The notes beneath the pieces were generated by a model, which did not search any database, was not told the DNA's origin, and was given only the letters and a program-made list of their open reading frames with translations. Of a DNA stretch of 64,000 bases, positions 11,113-24,456 are shown one piece after another. This stretch comes from Pleurostoma richardsiae (Eukaryota > Ascomycota > Sordariomycetes > Calosphaeriales > Pleurostomataceae), in contig JANBVO010000045.1 of NCBI GenBank assembly GCA_030052745.1, positions 186,001-250,000 on the forward strand, in the 5' to 3' direction. Every line of letters begins with the position of its first letter. Position 1 is the first letter of the stretch. The translations under genes were made by a program, and so were the position numbers.

Positions 11113-13810
11113 GATCGTCCAGATATGCTTATCTCGCCCAGAAGACTAGAAGATGGAGACAGACGAGGGAGAGCAGGAGGAAGAAGAAAGGATCGGCAGC
11201 GGGGGGAGCGCCGGGGTGATGAATATCAAGGAGACGGCCCCGGAGCCGCTGTCCGGAGGCGACAGACGACGATGTCTCTTTCGGGTTTCCAGCCTCCTTG
11301 TGCGTCTGGCGCGTTGTCACAGCGCTCACAGACTCGTAGAGTGTTGCGAACGCTGCGCCGCAAGAGGCGAGAGGGGCTCCAAGAACCGATAACGCCTTCG
11401 CTCCAATCTCCACGATGCTCTCTTCTGGGTACCCCTGGACACGATTATGCAGTGTACCCCTTCGGCCCTTTCCCTGCTGTAACGATTTCTGCAGGTACAA
11501 TGCTGGGCCAAGCAAGGTAGGGGCCCATACCCCTGGCGTATTACTGAATGGTTTGAGAAGACGGCGTGGTGGTGGCAACCGGCCTCGGAGGTTGCCCCTT
11601 ATTCTCTCTACCTCCGCAGGGAGTCCCGCCGCAAGTGTCGTCCCCCTAGGATGGAAACTGTGGGTTTGTCCGGGTAGTTAGACAGCAGAGTTGCGTTCTC
11701 CGTCGTAAGTCGGCTAGACTTTCCAACAGTCTTCGAGTTCTTCCTGCGTCTCCACCAGCGTGTGAAAAGTTAGAGAATAAGCTTGCCTTTGGCAGGTTTC
11801 GTCCTCTTTTGCGTAGCTCTCTGTGTATGGGGATTCAGCTTCCTAAGCGGCAAAGAAGCCGGAATTGGCATCGCCCAAGAAGGAGATTCGGTCAACCGCA
11901 TGTCCATGCCCTAGTGACCATGAAGGAGACTTTCGGGAGACGAGCCTTCACATTGCTTCCACGCTAGTGTATGCAATGAAGTACGCGCTACAGAGAAGCA
12001 GTGAAACTAGCCGGGCAAGCCACGGAAAAGCGGCCATGAAGTGAACCGGAGAAACAGGGTTGGCCTTGTCCCTGCAGCGGCGCCGCATTCAGTGCTTTTG
12101 CCTTCCTCTGCCCAAATACTGGGAATGTAGGGTGGCAGCTAGTGGCCTTGGCTGGCCAAGAGCTGAAACGGTTTGAGTAATAACCTCCGGCACTGGGGTC
12201 GCCGGCGACACTGACAGGTGGCGCCAGAACGGACAGTGCCCCCCAAGACGGCGGACTGGGGCCATCTATGCAGGACTAACACCAAACTTACACTTGAGTC
12301 CCGAAGGCTAAGGCCTAACTGGCACAAGGCTCTGATGAGCTTGTGAGCTTTGGCTTGCCAAGGAGAGACGAACTAGAGCTCAGGAGCGTCAAGTGTTGGG
12401 ACAGTCCTGACCTTGGGCGTCCCTGTTGGAAGAGACAGGTATCTGCGAAGATCAGCTGATGTTCTCCGTACGCCGATGCCAGATGGCACATGTGGAGCCA
12501 TCCTCGCCCAGATTATCTTGCAGGGCCTGGGAGGATGACAAGGGGAGACATCAGGGGGTCAAAAAGACGCAATGCGCGTGAAGCCTGCATGCCTGTCAAG
12601 TGGGAGGAGCCAGGACCAGAAACCGGGTAAGGACGGATACACGCTCCCGTTCTGAAGAGCGATAGCAGTGCGGTACAGTACCATCACAGTGTCGTTCACA
12701 AGAAGGGGGACAGGCTAGACAGGAGCTCGTGACGAAGGCCCGAAATAAAAGAAACTGGATAGAGTACCTGACTGGCTGTTGTACGTACTCAGTACCTGGA
12801 TAGGTGAACTAGAGTACACTAAGACCCATTCACTGTGACCCAGCTCGGCCCGCAGAGTACCTAAAAGCAGTCTACTCTCCAAGTACACGTAGTCTCTCCC
12901 ACTCTACAGAAGCTACGGAGCATTTCCGAGGCCCATCGCCCATGGTGGCTGGTGAGGAGGTAGACTATACCGAAGCGGTCCGAAGCAACGGTCGACGGTC
13001 CGCAAAGTCAAATGCTAATAGGCGGAGGCTGTCAAAGTCGGAGACGCGCTAGGCATTTAGGAAGAGAGGAAGTCACTTCCGAGTGGGGCCTCGCCACTCA
13101 GCTGTGCAGGCGCACGGCCGCGCTGGTCCCGCTCACGAAGCCTGACCTCGTAAAACCGAGGTTACGGTGCAGTTACTCCGTCCTCCGTACACACTACACA
13201 GAGTCCGGAAGTACTGGGCATGTAGTGACTACACAGTAGAGAAAACCGACGACGACGATGACAGCAGGAAAATTGGGCGGAGAATTCTCGTGCCCAGTAA
13301 AATTACCTGTTACGGAGTGCTCTCAGCTAAGGACCGGTCTGCACGGGTCTGTACTAGGCAGAGACTAGTAGGCCAAGCATGCTAGCAGACTAGCAGTGAA
13401 GATCCCCTGTTCTGCAGCATTGCAGGCATTCAAACAAACCCCTAAGGAGGAGAAGCCCTTGGAGCCCATCGTCGGGGACTCGGCACAAGGACCACCAAAT
13501 CTGAGGATCTATTCCTGGCGAACAAGGATGAAGAGCAGCTCAGCTCCAATCTGGGGAGGGCCGTCGTGAGGGGTTGGTTAGAGCTCTGGTCAGGGGGTTA
13601 CTGAACGATTATACACGTATGTAACTACAGTATGGACACCGAGCCGCTCATGCGTATTTTGACCGCTCACTCTCACTCTCGTCGGTCCTCGGACCTTGGA
13701 CATTGCTTCTAGCAGCCTTCGAGAACAGCCGCACAGACATACCGCGGACAGCTGTCAGGAGCGGAGACGGCCATAAGTCCAGGAAAAGAAAAGCGAGCCG
13801 GTGTAACCTG

Positions 13811-13826
13811 GGTAGGTAGGTAGGTA
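13811..13826. repeat. (GGTA)4 microsatellite
   Basis: Four perfect copies of GGTA. The same tetramer, as GGTA or its complement TACC, recurs in intergenic DNA near 31180, 31250 and 49253. Confidence 0.9.
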
Positions 13827-14060
13827 CGCGGGTAGGACCGGTAAAAGGTCCCAGACCAGGCAGGTGTATATTGTACGTGAAGCCTGTAGCAGAATAGCGC
13901 ATCGGTAACGTAACCTCGCCCACACTCCGGTGTGTATCCCACAGTCCGGCGTGTGTCTGTACATCCGTACTTCCCTGCCCCCGACGATAAACCCCTCAAA
14001 ACAAGTGCGATCCGTCTCCGTCAAGCCAAGCAAGTTCGAGCACAACATAATAATAGAGTG

Positions 14061-14080
14061 GACGGGGGCAGACGGGGGCA
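14061..14080 (+). repeat. 10-bp tandem duplication
   Basis: Two perfect head-to-tail copies of GACGGGGGCA, about 1.2 kb upstream of the tyrosinase start. The G-rich core (complement CCCCC) could bind a C2H2 zinc-finger regulator, but no specific factor can be named. Confidence 0.85.
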
Positions 14081-15126
14081 AAGAGGTACGTCCGGGGTGA
14101 CTTCCTGTACGTACTCGAGCACTGCGTAGTAGGTAGAGTAGTAGTAGGTACCTGATCTGATGTGGTGCAGTGCAGTGCTTTTTAGCGTGCGGCACGGGAG
14201 GAGCGGGGCGGGAGCGAGGTGGATCCCACCAATAAGCGTTGAGGATCCGTGACAAATCCACTCTCTGATTGGCCCAACTAGAGAAGCTTGCAGATAAGGT
14301 TCCTTGGGTGCCCTCGCCTAGCGCATTGTCAGAGCCCCCTTTAGCGCCGTTTACGCTTGGTAGATTTTTCCGGGGGTTCCACACTAGCACACTAGACCTT
14401 CACTAACACCAACCTAGTACCTTATTTCGTTGTCGACCTCTCCGCCCCTCTCACACGGTCATGTTATAGAGGTACACACACGTGAAGGAGACATGCCTCC
14501 CCCCTCGCGAGCTCAACCTCCTGTGGTACCCTTGGCACTCCGTCCCAACATACGCAGCCGGCCGTTCCGTTCATTACGGTCTTCTTGACCGGATCTAGAT
14601 GCAGACAGGAGTGCTTCCCAAGTAACCCCCTCCCCTTGGCAAATATCCCACGTTGCCGGCGAAGCATGCAGGGCCAAGCGCCCCCTTGACTCGGGGGCCG
14701 TCGGACGGGCGCCGCCTACACGTGGGAGAGTGAAGGGGATCCAGATCCTGACATCTCATGCCATGCGGGCAGGCCAGCCCGTGGCCTCCCTGGGACCCAT
14801 AGGAGCACCACGCGGCATCGCCACGAGGAGGAGCAGGCATCGCCGGCCGTGGCGACGCAATCCTAATATCGGCAACGCACCCATTCGGTCTCGACACGCC
14901 GCCGCTTAGTGCTCTGCTGGAATGGCATCTCCACAGCGAGGGCAGTCTGCTCCACTCTCGTGCCATTCCGGCCCTGCCAGTGCAGCCGGTCCGGCCAGGA
15001 GAGGAACACCAAGATGCAATAGTTCACGACTCCCGGTCTCTGCCCCAGAGCAATAGCCTCTCACTCCTTCGGCCGCGTAGGGGTCCGTAGGGGTCTCACT
15101 CGCTCGCTTCGCGGCTTCTCTGCTTC

Positions 15127-15133
15127 TATATAT
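15127..15133 (+). promoter_or_regulatory. Candidate TATA box of the tyrosinase gene
   Basis: TATATAT lies about 146 bases before the tyrosinase ATG, followed by a CT-rich stretch typical of fungal transcription starts. A CCAAT word sits closer in, near 15239. Confidence 0.45.
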
Positions 15134-15278
15134 CTGAGACTGTCTTGGACGCCGCTCTCTCACCTCTTTCTGTTCTTTATCCCCCAAGCCTCCCTCGCCA
15201 CGTGTGCTGGTTCCGGTTGCCCTCTTTTAATCTCCTCTTCCAATCGGTACTTGGGTGCTCGTTTCTCCATTCGTCGAC

Positions 15279-16681
15279 ATGCATGCAAAGTTCTTGACCA
15301 TCCTGGCCGCCGCCTCTGCGGTGCTGGCCACACCGGTGCATGTCGTACCCCGGGACGATGCTAATGCAACCGACGTGCTTGCAAGCCTCGCGCAGTCTGC
15401 CTACGATGTAGCCGTCGATCAGGTCAACAGCACCACCAAGCGCAGTAGCTCATGCTCCCTGGCCAACATCCGCATTCGCAGGGAATGGTATGTCGCTTTC
15501 CACTCCTTGTCATTGCCAGGCAGACAACAGCTTGCCTTCTCTTCCTTCCTCCAGCACCACGGATGTCGGCTGGGATTATAGAGCCGTGATCACTGACACA
15601 GGCATTGTGTGTGTGTACAGGGGCACGCTCTCAAAGGCGGATAGGCTGTCGTACATCAACGCAGTCAAGTGCCTGCAGTCCAAGCCGGCAAAGACCCCTG
15701 CCGAAGTCGCTCCCGGTGCCAAGACGCGCTTCGACGACTTCGTCGCCACGCACATCAACCAGAGCTTGACCATCCACTACACGGGCAACTTCCTGTCGTG
15801 GCACAGATACTTCACCTTCCTTTACGAGGAGGCTTTGAGGAATGAGTGTGGCTACAAGGGCACCCAGCCTGTAAGTGACCGACCTTCGGACCCCCTACAA
15901 ACCACTGTTTCACCTGGCTGACCGCCGTCAACAGTACTGGGACTGGGCCAAGACCGCCGTGACCGGCATGGAGAAGTCGCCCATCTTCGACGGTAGCGAC
16001 ACCTCCATGTCCGGCAACGGCGAGTACATCGGCCCTCAGGACGACATTATCCTCGGCGCCAGCACTGGGCTCCCTCCTGTTTACCTGCCGACCGGCACGG
16101 GCGGCGGGTGCGTGACCTCCGGCCCCTTCAAGAACATGAGTGTCAACCTGGGTCCGGCCGCCCTCGACCTGCCCGGTGGTATTGAGATCGCCAACCCAGC
16201 CGGCCCTCTGGAGTACAACCCGCGGTGCCTGAAGCGTGACCTGACAGACGCCGTCAACCAGGCGTACGCCAACGCCACCGCCGTCCTCAGCAACATCCTC
16301 AAGCCCAAGATCATCTACGACTTCCAGATGCAGATGCAGGGTGTCCCCGGCTCCGGCAACATCGGCATCCACGGCGGCGGCCACTACTCCTTGGGCGGCG
16401 ACCCGGGTCGCGACGTCTTCACTTCCCCCGGCGACCCGGCCTTCTACCTGCACCACGGCATGATCGACCGCACCTGGTGGATCTGGCAGATGCTCGACCC
16501 TGCGACCCGCATCTACTCCGACGCCGCCGTCTCCGGCACTAACACCTTCCTGAACAGCCCGGCGAGCGCGAACACCACCCTCGATGACTACGTTGACTAC
16601 GGCTACGCCGCCGGCCCGCCGAGGAAGATTGGCGACCTGCTGAGCACCGTCAGCGGGCCGTTCTGCTACGTTTACCTGTAA
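15279..16681 (+). CDS. Short secreted tyrosinase (type-3 copper oxidase)
   Basis: Three exons, 15279-15487, 15621-15870 and 15935-16681, give 401 residues. A signal peptide (MHAKFLTILAAASAVLATPV) leads into a tyrosinase central domain. The CuA site has His114, His122 and His131 (H-x7-H-x8-H, ending FLSWHRYF). The CuB site has His299, His303 and the His326-His327 pair in DPAFYLHH, followed by MIDRTWW. Joining restores the family motifs RREWGTLS and PYWDW. The enzyme class oxidises phenols to o-quinones, as in melanin or secondary-metabolite formation. The protein ends soon after the central domain, so it lacks the large C-terminal cap of classical pro-tyrosinases; there are several N-glycosylation sequons. 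Substrate is unknown. It starts at the first ATG that gives a signal peptide, eight codons inside a longer open frame. Confidence 0.93.
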
Positions 16682-18666
16682 ACAGCCGGGCCTTCTTTTC
16701 CGGTGGCCTTAAGAACGTTGCGTGGTTCAAGATAGATTTGTCTGTTATTACATTAGCGCTCGCTGTACATAGATATGATCGTCCGATTCGACTTGCCGGC
16801 TTCCCCGGTTGGCTATTTAACCGGACCCCCTCTTGTGCTCGGATAGCGGTGGTGTCGCACTTTCGCAGTGGGATGGTTGTAAATAAGACACACATAGACA
16901 TCAAAAAAACCCGGGGACAAATCAGACCGTCTACTCTCACGCTCCCCGATGCCATTGGCTGCTCTTGCTTCACCTCGGGACCGATGCCGCGGATCTTTCG
17001 ATGGTTCCACTGAGAAGCTCAGATCGGCACGATGGAGCTCAGCTGAGAACTGACTGGGCGAGGCCTTAAGTTGCCCCCTGTCGTCTTACACCCTGCAGAT
17101 CTCGAAGATCACTCCATGACGATCTCTTGCCAAGAAGCGACATCCTGTGGCTCCTGCGTAAACATTTCGGGCACTGTGCCAGACGGTCCGCCTAGTTTTG
17201 CTTCCATGTATAGACGATACTGGAGAAAAATTTCACGGACTTAGCTGTTCCAATCGTCACCAACGATACAATCTGTCTCTGCGGAACTTTGCACAAATGT
17301 TCAAATAGTCTGTTATGAACTGGTGTGGAAGATGGAATCACCTCGCTCGAACAAACCGAATTTGAGTCTACCCTTTACACAACAAGTCAAGAACTAGTAC
17401 TCTTGATTGACCCTGCTTGACTCTTCTGACTTCGGAGTGAAACTGAAGGTGGCTAATTATTACCACGAGTCTGTCTGCTTGTGCAAATCAGCTGTGCTGA
17501 CCAAAAAGCGAAACTTGTTCATCCTTCGTATCGTCCAGAGTATGCTCGATACGGTTCCGTACATCTGCGCAGATCTGGAGGGAGCCACTGGGCTGTACAG
17601 GCAGATTATGCCCGGCATATCTCGTTCTATCAAATATTTGACAGGCATGGAACCCTTGTACTCAAGGCTGGATTACTCTGAAAGACTTATTTATGTGACT
17701 CGTGACCATGATCTACACACTGCTCTCTTGCCGTAACGAGAAACGACAGGACCGCCGTGTCAAGTGTAGCGAGGGGTTCCTACAGCAGCCCTGCTGGCAC
17801 ATGGCAGATTGACAGCGCAGATATCAAGTCCATGTGTCTGTCACTTGTCTTCACATTGACATGTGGAACTTTCGTGATGGTTAAGCAAATACCGAAAACG
17901 CCAGAGTAGTGGCAAACCCTGCGTATCTGACCCGCTCTCCTCATGCTAACCAGCATGAGCACAGGAGAATCTGTATACGTACGTCCGCCGGCTCGGGGTG
18001 GATAGGAACCAAAGAAGTGGTGCCGTTACTGGCAGCAACCACAAGGAAAAATCGTCGCTCAACTGGGATGGTAGATGGTAATCCATCCCTCTAGTAGGTG
18101 TGCCAGTGATCATACTGTCTCCCGGATAACCTCGCAAGGCTCGTCGCGAGCGGTTAACCAGGAGATAGATGATCTGATGCGTATCAACATCCATCTGTCA
18201 TGTTTACATAGGAGGAATCTACGGTTGATACGCTGACGCCGCTGACTCCACCGTCTCCGATCTGCCCCAGCCGAGATCCTCTCCTTGACCTACTCAACAT
18301 CACCAACACATACCGGTAATCAATCACAGATTGCAAGGACATTCACACCAAGCTCTCCGGCTGCAATGTTGTAAAGCAGTCATCTATACTCTGTCTGTCA
18401 GAGACGATAACCTCGATCTCATGATCCATCGGTCTAGCCTATCTATACCTCAAAAGGGGCCCCTCCCAGACATTCAAAGTCAAGGGCCAGTAACGCCAAA
18501 CCATGCTAGTATAGACAAGGGCAACTTTCTCAGCCCCCTCTCGAGGCACGGCAACAACACAAAGACGCTTGCAGGTTTCTTCTTTCTCTCATAGCCGAGC
18601 CTCCTTTATAATGTCATCACACCTCGGGTGCCTCCTCACGACCGCCGGCCCGGGCCGCCCGGGCAT
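16682..18666. other. Intergenic, no gene seen
   Basis: This lies between the convergent 3' ends of the tyrosinase (+) and CSC1-like (-) genes. It looks less GC-rich than the genes. The longest frame (17407-17736, 109 residues) matches nothing I recognise and shows no coding-like composition. Confidence 0.6.
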
Positions 18667-21600
18667 CTAGCCCATCGGCGCTCCCGGGTCTCTCCTGTTC
18701 CGCGAGCTCGTCCCGCCCCGGAAGTAGTTGTAGGACATGGGGTCCTGATCCAACGCCTCCGGCTCGCTCTGCGGCAGGTTGCCGTATCCCTGCGGCCCAC
18801 CGCCCAGGCCACCGAGGGATCCCGGCACCGTACGCCCCACCCCGCGGCTGCCCGGCCGATCGCCGCCGTACGGCGATGCGGAGAAGCCGCGATCGAGGCT
18901 GTGCTCGCGGGAGCCCGACCTCGTGCCCGACGCAGGTGGAGGCGGGCTGGCCATGGGCGCGGCGTGTCCGACGAGGTTGGTGGCGGAGCCGTTGTCCAGT
19001 CCGTACAGCCCGGGTATCTGCGGGGGATACTCCCCGGAAGGTGTGACGTTCGCAGAACTGTAACCATACGGCGCCGACTGGCCATGGTACGCACCGTACC
19101 CTGCCGAGTAGGCCATACCCGGACCCGGACTGGGAGAGCGACGACCCACGCCGGGCTCGGCGTGCGGGCTGAAGACCCTACCGCGTCCGGCGAAGCCCAT
19201 GCCGCCGACGGGAGTACCGGGCCGGGAGTCGCTCTGGCCACTGAACATTGTGCCCGGGGTGCCGGGCCGTATCAGGTCGCTTGGCCGACCGAAGATCTCA
19301 CCGGCACCGTGATCCTCCGCAAACTCCTCGCGGTTCTTATAGTATTCGAAATCTAGCCTCGATTCCGGCACCACCTCAAACCCTGGCATAGTGGTCGCGC
19401 TCTTCCCGGGCTTGCCTGCATGCATGGGATCCAGAGCGTACGTGTCACTGTAGCCAGACACGCTCCCACTGTCGCCCGAGCCGGCTTCTCTTCCATCAGT
19501 AAGCCGGCCCTGGTACACGCTCGCGAGGATATTCTGTGCCTTGGCGTGCACCATGGGCGTGATGAGCGGCTTGTAGAGGGCGGGGTGACCAAACCTGACC
19601 GCGAGGCGGTCGCTCCGCAGGTTCTCCTTGCCAGCGATGCCGACCTCGACGTTGTTACCGCGCGCGACGAACCTCGTGCTGTAGAAGTGGATCTTGTCGT
19701 CGAACGTTTTAGCACAATAGATCTTGAACGCAACCATCAAGAACGGGAGTGGGGCGACCGCGTAGGCCTGGTAGTGGGTGCCGACGCCCTTGGACCACAC
19801 GATGAGGAAGACCACTAGGTTCGCCAGGATGGTGGCAAAGATCAAGCGGTTGAACAGCACGCGCCAGAACATGCCGCCGCTCTCCGTCTTTGTCACGAAG
19901 ATGTAGAGAACCAAGTACTTCCGCAGCACCACATCCAGGCAGAAGTACAGGGCCGCGGCTGGGACGACAAGAGGCTGGATACCAGCATAGCATAGCGCGA
20001 CTGTGGAGTAGTATAGGAAGGAGTTGTAGTAGCTGGCATAGTCCAGGGGAGGCGGCGCTGTGAGTTCAATCAGCTCACGCGGGGTCGGAGAACTGAACTT
20101 GCGCATGATGAAGCTGTAGAAGAGGGTCCAAAGCTGGGCGAGGTCGATGGCCGCACCGAGCTGCCTCTGCAGCAACCAGGTGATCCAGAAGGAGGAGATG
20201 TTGCAGAGTGTGCCAAGGACCGTCTGTCCAAGGTTCTCCTTCAGGATGGCCTGCCACGTATCCGTGCCGGAACTCGTGCGCGAAACCACACCAGCCGTGA
20301 AGGCCCAGATCGAGGAGAAGAGCGAGAAGACGATGAGGTTGTTGAAGACGAAGAAGCTGTAGAGCTTCGCCGTGACGTGTCGCTCACGGCCCGTCTTCGT
20401 CTGATCTCCAGCGCGTATTGACAGTCGGCGGAAAAAGATCGGCAGCAGGAGATACACGAGCGAGGTAATTGCTGGCGAGGCGATACCTTGGACCAGGGAC
20501 CAAAAGGTATAGTTAGATTCAAGGGATTTTTTGAAACCTGACCAGACCAGGCCCAGGTTGGTTAAATTGACCAAAAAGATTGCGATCATGGCGTTCGGGG
20601 CTACCCATAGGACCGTCAAGGCGGAAATCCACAAGTTGGTGATGACCCGTCTCCGGCTACGAGTCACTGCGCTCAGCGGCATATTGTCCCAGATGATGTC
20701 GTTGGGCCTTGGGGCAAGAGCGACGGTAGCTCCATGGGGCTTCTTCTTTCTGGTCGTGTAGGCGATCGCATGCGCCTCGGCAATATCTGAATATGAAGCA
20801 AACCCGTAGGGCATGGAGCTCCGCTTGTCGACGCTCAGCCGAACCTCCTTAATCTCAACCTCCAACTCCTTAATCCGCTCTGTGAGGTACTCAATCGCAT
20901 CCAGCTTCTGCCCCTTGGGATAGGTGCCGTAGGATCGATCCTTCTTGGAGGGCTTGCACGTCGGTCTCGCGGCTGGCAGGTTCTGGGGATCCTTGAGATA
21001 GACAGCTAGGACCTTCTCCAGCTTGCGCACGGTCTTATCATGCTCCTGGATAAGCTCGGGAAGGATCTTAACGTTCCGCGCGATAGCTGTTCTCGAGAAG
21101 GACGAGTTCGGCACCACAGAATCGATGATCCTAGCAATTCCCTCATCAGAGGAGAACTTCTTAGGGATGTCATACAGCTTGGAGAACGTAAGCAATGCCG
21201 TCCGTCTAAGGGGCAAAAGGGGACTCAGAAGCATACCATCAGGGTCCGGGCGTGCAGACTGTGCTGATACTCATCGCTCTCGAAGTACGCACGACGTAGC
21301 TGGAGGACTTTCCTATAGTTCCACCACAAGAAGCCGCAGATGATGATGTCAAATGCCCACGCCACCACGACCTGGCCCCAATGCGCCTCCCCGCCGACCA
21401 TGGACGGGGTAAGACGAGACAGCCAGGTCTGGTCGTCGCTTCCAGAGCTCTGAGTATAGTTTATGGGAATCAGGACAGCGCAGCTGATAATAGCCAAGAC
21501 GACGAACATATTCCGCAGCATCCGTAGGAACCGCATGAAGAGAGTCGCGTCCAACCCAACCAGCCTGACCAGATCCTGCTCGGATGTCTTCCACAGAGGT

Positions 21601-21962
21601 CCAACCCAAGCGAACATGCCTTTGCCGAGCGGAGGCGGTGCGTGAGCCTCATCGGCGTGTTTGAGCTTGGGAGCGTAAACGACGGAATTGTAGGGTCGGA
21701 CAAAGGAGAAGAGCAGGGCGATGCCGGCGGTGATGCCGATGGAGGAGCCGACCGACGCCCAGAAAGAGCTTGCTTGGAGCTTGGCAGTGTTAGACAAGTA
21801 CTATATAGAATGGGACATGGTGCCGAGCCAGGGAGTCGAGAGAAGACCTACTGAAGAAGCAAATGGGTTCTGGATCAACTTCAACAGCTCCTGGGCCGGG
21901 TCCTCGTCGTCATCATCCCTCCGAAGGAGCTCAGAGAAGCCCCTGGCGAGGATGTCCATCAT
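18667..21962 (-). CDS. CSC1/OSCA-like calcium-permeable stress-gated channel
   Basis: Three exons, 21962-21852, 21779-21237 and 21177-18667, give 1054 residues. Joining restores NPFASS-LQASSFWASVG and HARTLM-LYDIPKKFSSDEG, both typical of this family. The order is: an acidic N-terminus, RSN1-type helices, a cytosolic loop (about 210-430) ending in the conserved APRPNDIIWDNM, then the RSN1_7TM (DUF221) pore region. The C-terminal 230 or so residues are a Gly/Pro/Ser/Tyr-rich tail, presumably cytosolic and disordered. Family members (yeast Csc1, plant OSCA) open on hyperosmotic or membrane stress and pass calcium; others (Rsn1, Phm7 types) have less clear roles. Two adjacent ATGs exist at 21962 and 21959. 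Confidence 0.92.
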
Positions 21963-24456
21963 GACTGTTGTTGATGTCCCCCACGGGGACTGTGAGTCTC
22001 TATCTTGACGGGGCAAGAGGGTCGAGCCCTGATATCGCGTGCCTCCAATTGCCGGGACACCGTCTGTTGTTCCCGGTGGGAAAAAGCACGCGGAGGGCTC
22101 GGGTGGTGAAAATACACGTCGACACTCGGGGACAGGTCGAGGATACGCGAGGGGTGGGAAAGGAATGTCGTCACGTCGATCAGTCGATCAGAGAAGAGGC
22201 TCGCGGGATCGTCAGAAGCGCAGGAAGCCCATCGTCATCCACGAACGAAAGGAAAGCCGAGGCCGTGGAAAATGAAAAAGACGTAGGCCCTGCTGGTGTC
22301 GAGGAGGGAGTATTGCGCAGCCGAAACGAGGGACGAGAAGAGAGAAGGTCGTTGACGGTGGTGAGTAGAAAGAGGGAAAAGGAGTCGACGCTGACGTTGT
22401 TGGGGACCGATCAACGACGTGTGGTGCGGTACGGTGGGCGTGCAGTACTGTACAGTACCTACGGGGATCTCAACCCGAGCACTGAGAATGAGATGGTGGT
22501 GAGATAAGGAATTGGGGAGGGGAAGCTACGGCGCACTAACAGATTTCTTTACCAGGATGCTGTCCCAGGCCAGGGCGACTGTGGGGTACGTACCACAAGT
22601 ATCGAATAGAAAGACGGTACAGCGTACAGTACAGTCAACGACGCCAGGGAGGAGGAGGAGGGGAGGCAACACGAATAGAAACACAACAATAGCAAGCAAG
22701 CACCCATCCACCCATCCATCCATCCCAAGCCGCACCCACATTAAATTTTCTGATTTTCTCCTGCACTCCTAAACTCGTCAAACGCGTTGTACGGTTGTAC
22801 CTGGCCAGCCTACACTGCATGCGCCGGTACCTACCCGGCCGCACGTCTTTGTACGCGGGTATTGCGCAGCAGACGCTGTAATTCGCTGTCGGCCAACGTA
22901 CGCCAGGGGCCCAAGTGGGTTCGCCGACGACCTCAACAACCGAACCAGACCGTTCGAGAACCGCGCACTCGACGCCCCGATTGGGGGGAACGGCGGGCTA
23001 CCGGTCCCCTGAAACTCGCAGTGGAGAGCCAGAGAGACCCGGCAAAGGAGAAATAGTGGCTCACCCGCATGCTATTTTTACGCCACGCCAGCCAGGGCCG
23101 CCAGGAAAACGGGCTTTCCGTGCGCCTGGGTGGGGCCCCTCCTTTTGACGGTGAATACGAGAAAAGAAGACCTGAATTCCATCGGGGCAGCGATGCTCTT
23201 TCTGTCCGTTTCCACGAGTCTCCCGAGTGCTGGCGCGACAGACGCTCGAGAGCTGAATGAGGTGGACTGACTGCATGTGAAGGCTGACTGGGGCGATAGA
23301 GTCAGATAGGCTATACAGGTCTATCTATGTCTGCATCGCTCGCCTGACAGTCACGAAGAGAATCGCGAGCGTGCTGTTTGTTTCATTCCTGCCAACTTTC
23401 AGCCGGCCAGCGCTCATGGCGCCTGCCCGGGATCATGGAGATCCCCGAGCATCGCCACTCCCTAGATCGGCCGATCAATTTACCTCGACTTCATGCATCT
23501 AAATAAACATAGCACAGCACTGCACTCTAGCGCGCGTAGCAGAAAGAGAGGAAGAATGGGAGCACGAAGAGATAGATATCCAAGAGAAGAAAATGTAACA
23601 ATATCAATTGTACAGAATCGAACAAGACGATATGATGGTACGGCCAAGGCTGTTGGTACGACAGACTATCGCCGCGTCGTTGTGTTGGTGTCGTTTACAG
23701 TTTCACTTGTTAGGAATGCCAGACGACGTTTCTAGAACCTGACGTGCAGCTCTGCCATCCCAAATCTTGCCAAGCTCGGTATATCGGACGGTTTTGATGC
23801 GCCGACACTAGCCATGCCGGTAAACAAGAACTTGATTTCTCTGGAACGCAGTCGCTGCGCCCGCTCGTCTCAGACCTGACGGCCCGAATTTCAGAACCCT
23901 CTGCTCATCAACTATATCTGTGGCGATTGCTTTTTCTCAAGTCATTGTGTGTGTGTGTCTGCAGAAATGTCTAACTATGTGACTCTCGTAGGGGAGGCTT
24001 CTGGCTCAGCCCTATGCGGTATCATGTCAGCTTCCTGCAGTCCTGTTATAGATTGACAGGGAAAACGCAGCGATTGCCGCTTTGTGGCCCAAGTATTTGG
24101 TCGCAGCCCGCTGCAGGGAACCACTGGCGGATGTGACCAGCTATTATTGACACGCTGAAAAGGGAAACAACCGACTTCATTTTGTGCAACTCCTACTCAT
24201 TCCATATATACAAGTCTCATTGAGAAGATCGTGAGAGCAGCTAGAAGTACCTTTTTTTCCGGCCCCGTCCATTGAAACCCCAAGCCGAAGGAACCCGTGA
24301 AGCCACCGTCCGTGCATGCTTTTGTCCCCTGCACTTACCCCGTCATGTGCCAAAAGATGCCAATCTTCTGTGCTGAAAAAGAGAGTTCATCACCCACATG
24401 AGCCGACAGATCGAAAGAAATGAACCGACCCAGTCGCCCACGCCTGCCGCCCCTAA
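21963..24456. other. 2.5-kb upstream region of the CSC1-like gene
   Basis: No gene is seen. It should carry the CSC1-like promoter and the 3' UTR of the gene at 24457. A perfect 14-bp palindrome made of GTACTGT and ACAGTAC lies at 22445-22458, and a related GTACAGTAC at 22624-22632. A short GT run lies near 23946. Several 60-180 codon frames overlap and have no family match. Confidence 0.55.

Larger units (their letters stand above)
11113..15278. other. 4.2-kb divergent intergenic region
   Basis: It lies between the 5' ends of the rhodopsin-domain gene (-) and the tyrosinase gene (+), so it should hold both promoters. No convincing gene is seen; the frames near 11.1-11.7, 13.7-14.4 and 14.5-15.2 kb overlap each other in several phases and match nothing I know. 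It contains several AGAGTAC words between 12.75 and 12.87 kb, a GTACAGTAC word at 12673-12681, a GGTA tract at 13811 and a small tandem duplication at 14061. Confidence 0.6.

Noticed and set aside
23600-23660. B-box-like word (TTCGATTC on the minus strand) as a tRNA gene
   Set aside because: No matching A-box, acceptor stem or cloverleaf around it.
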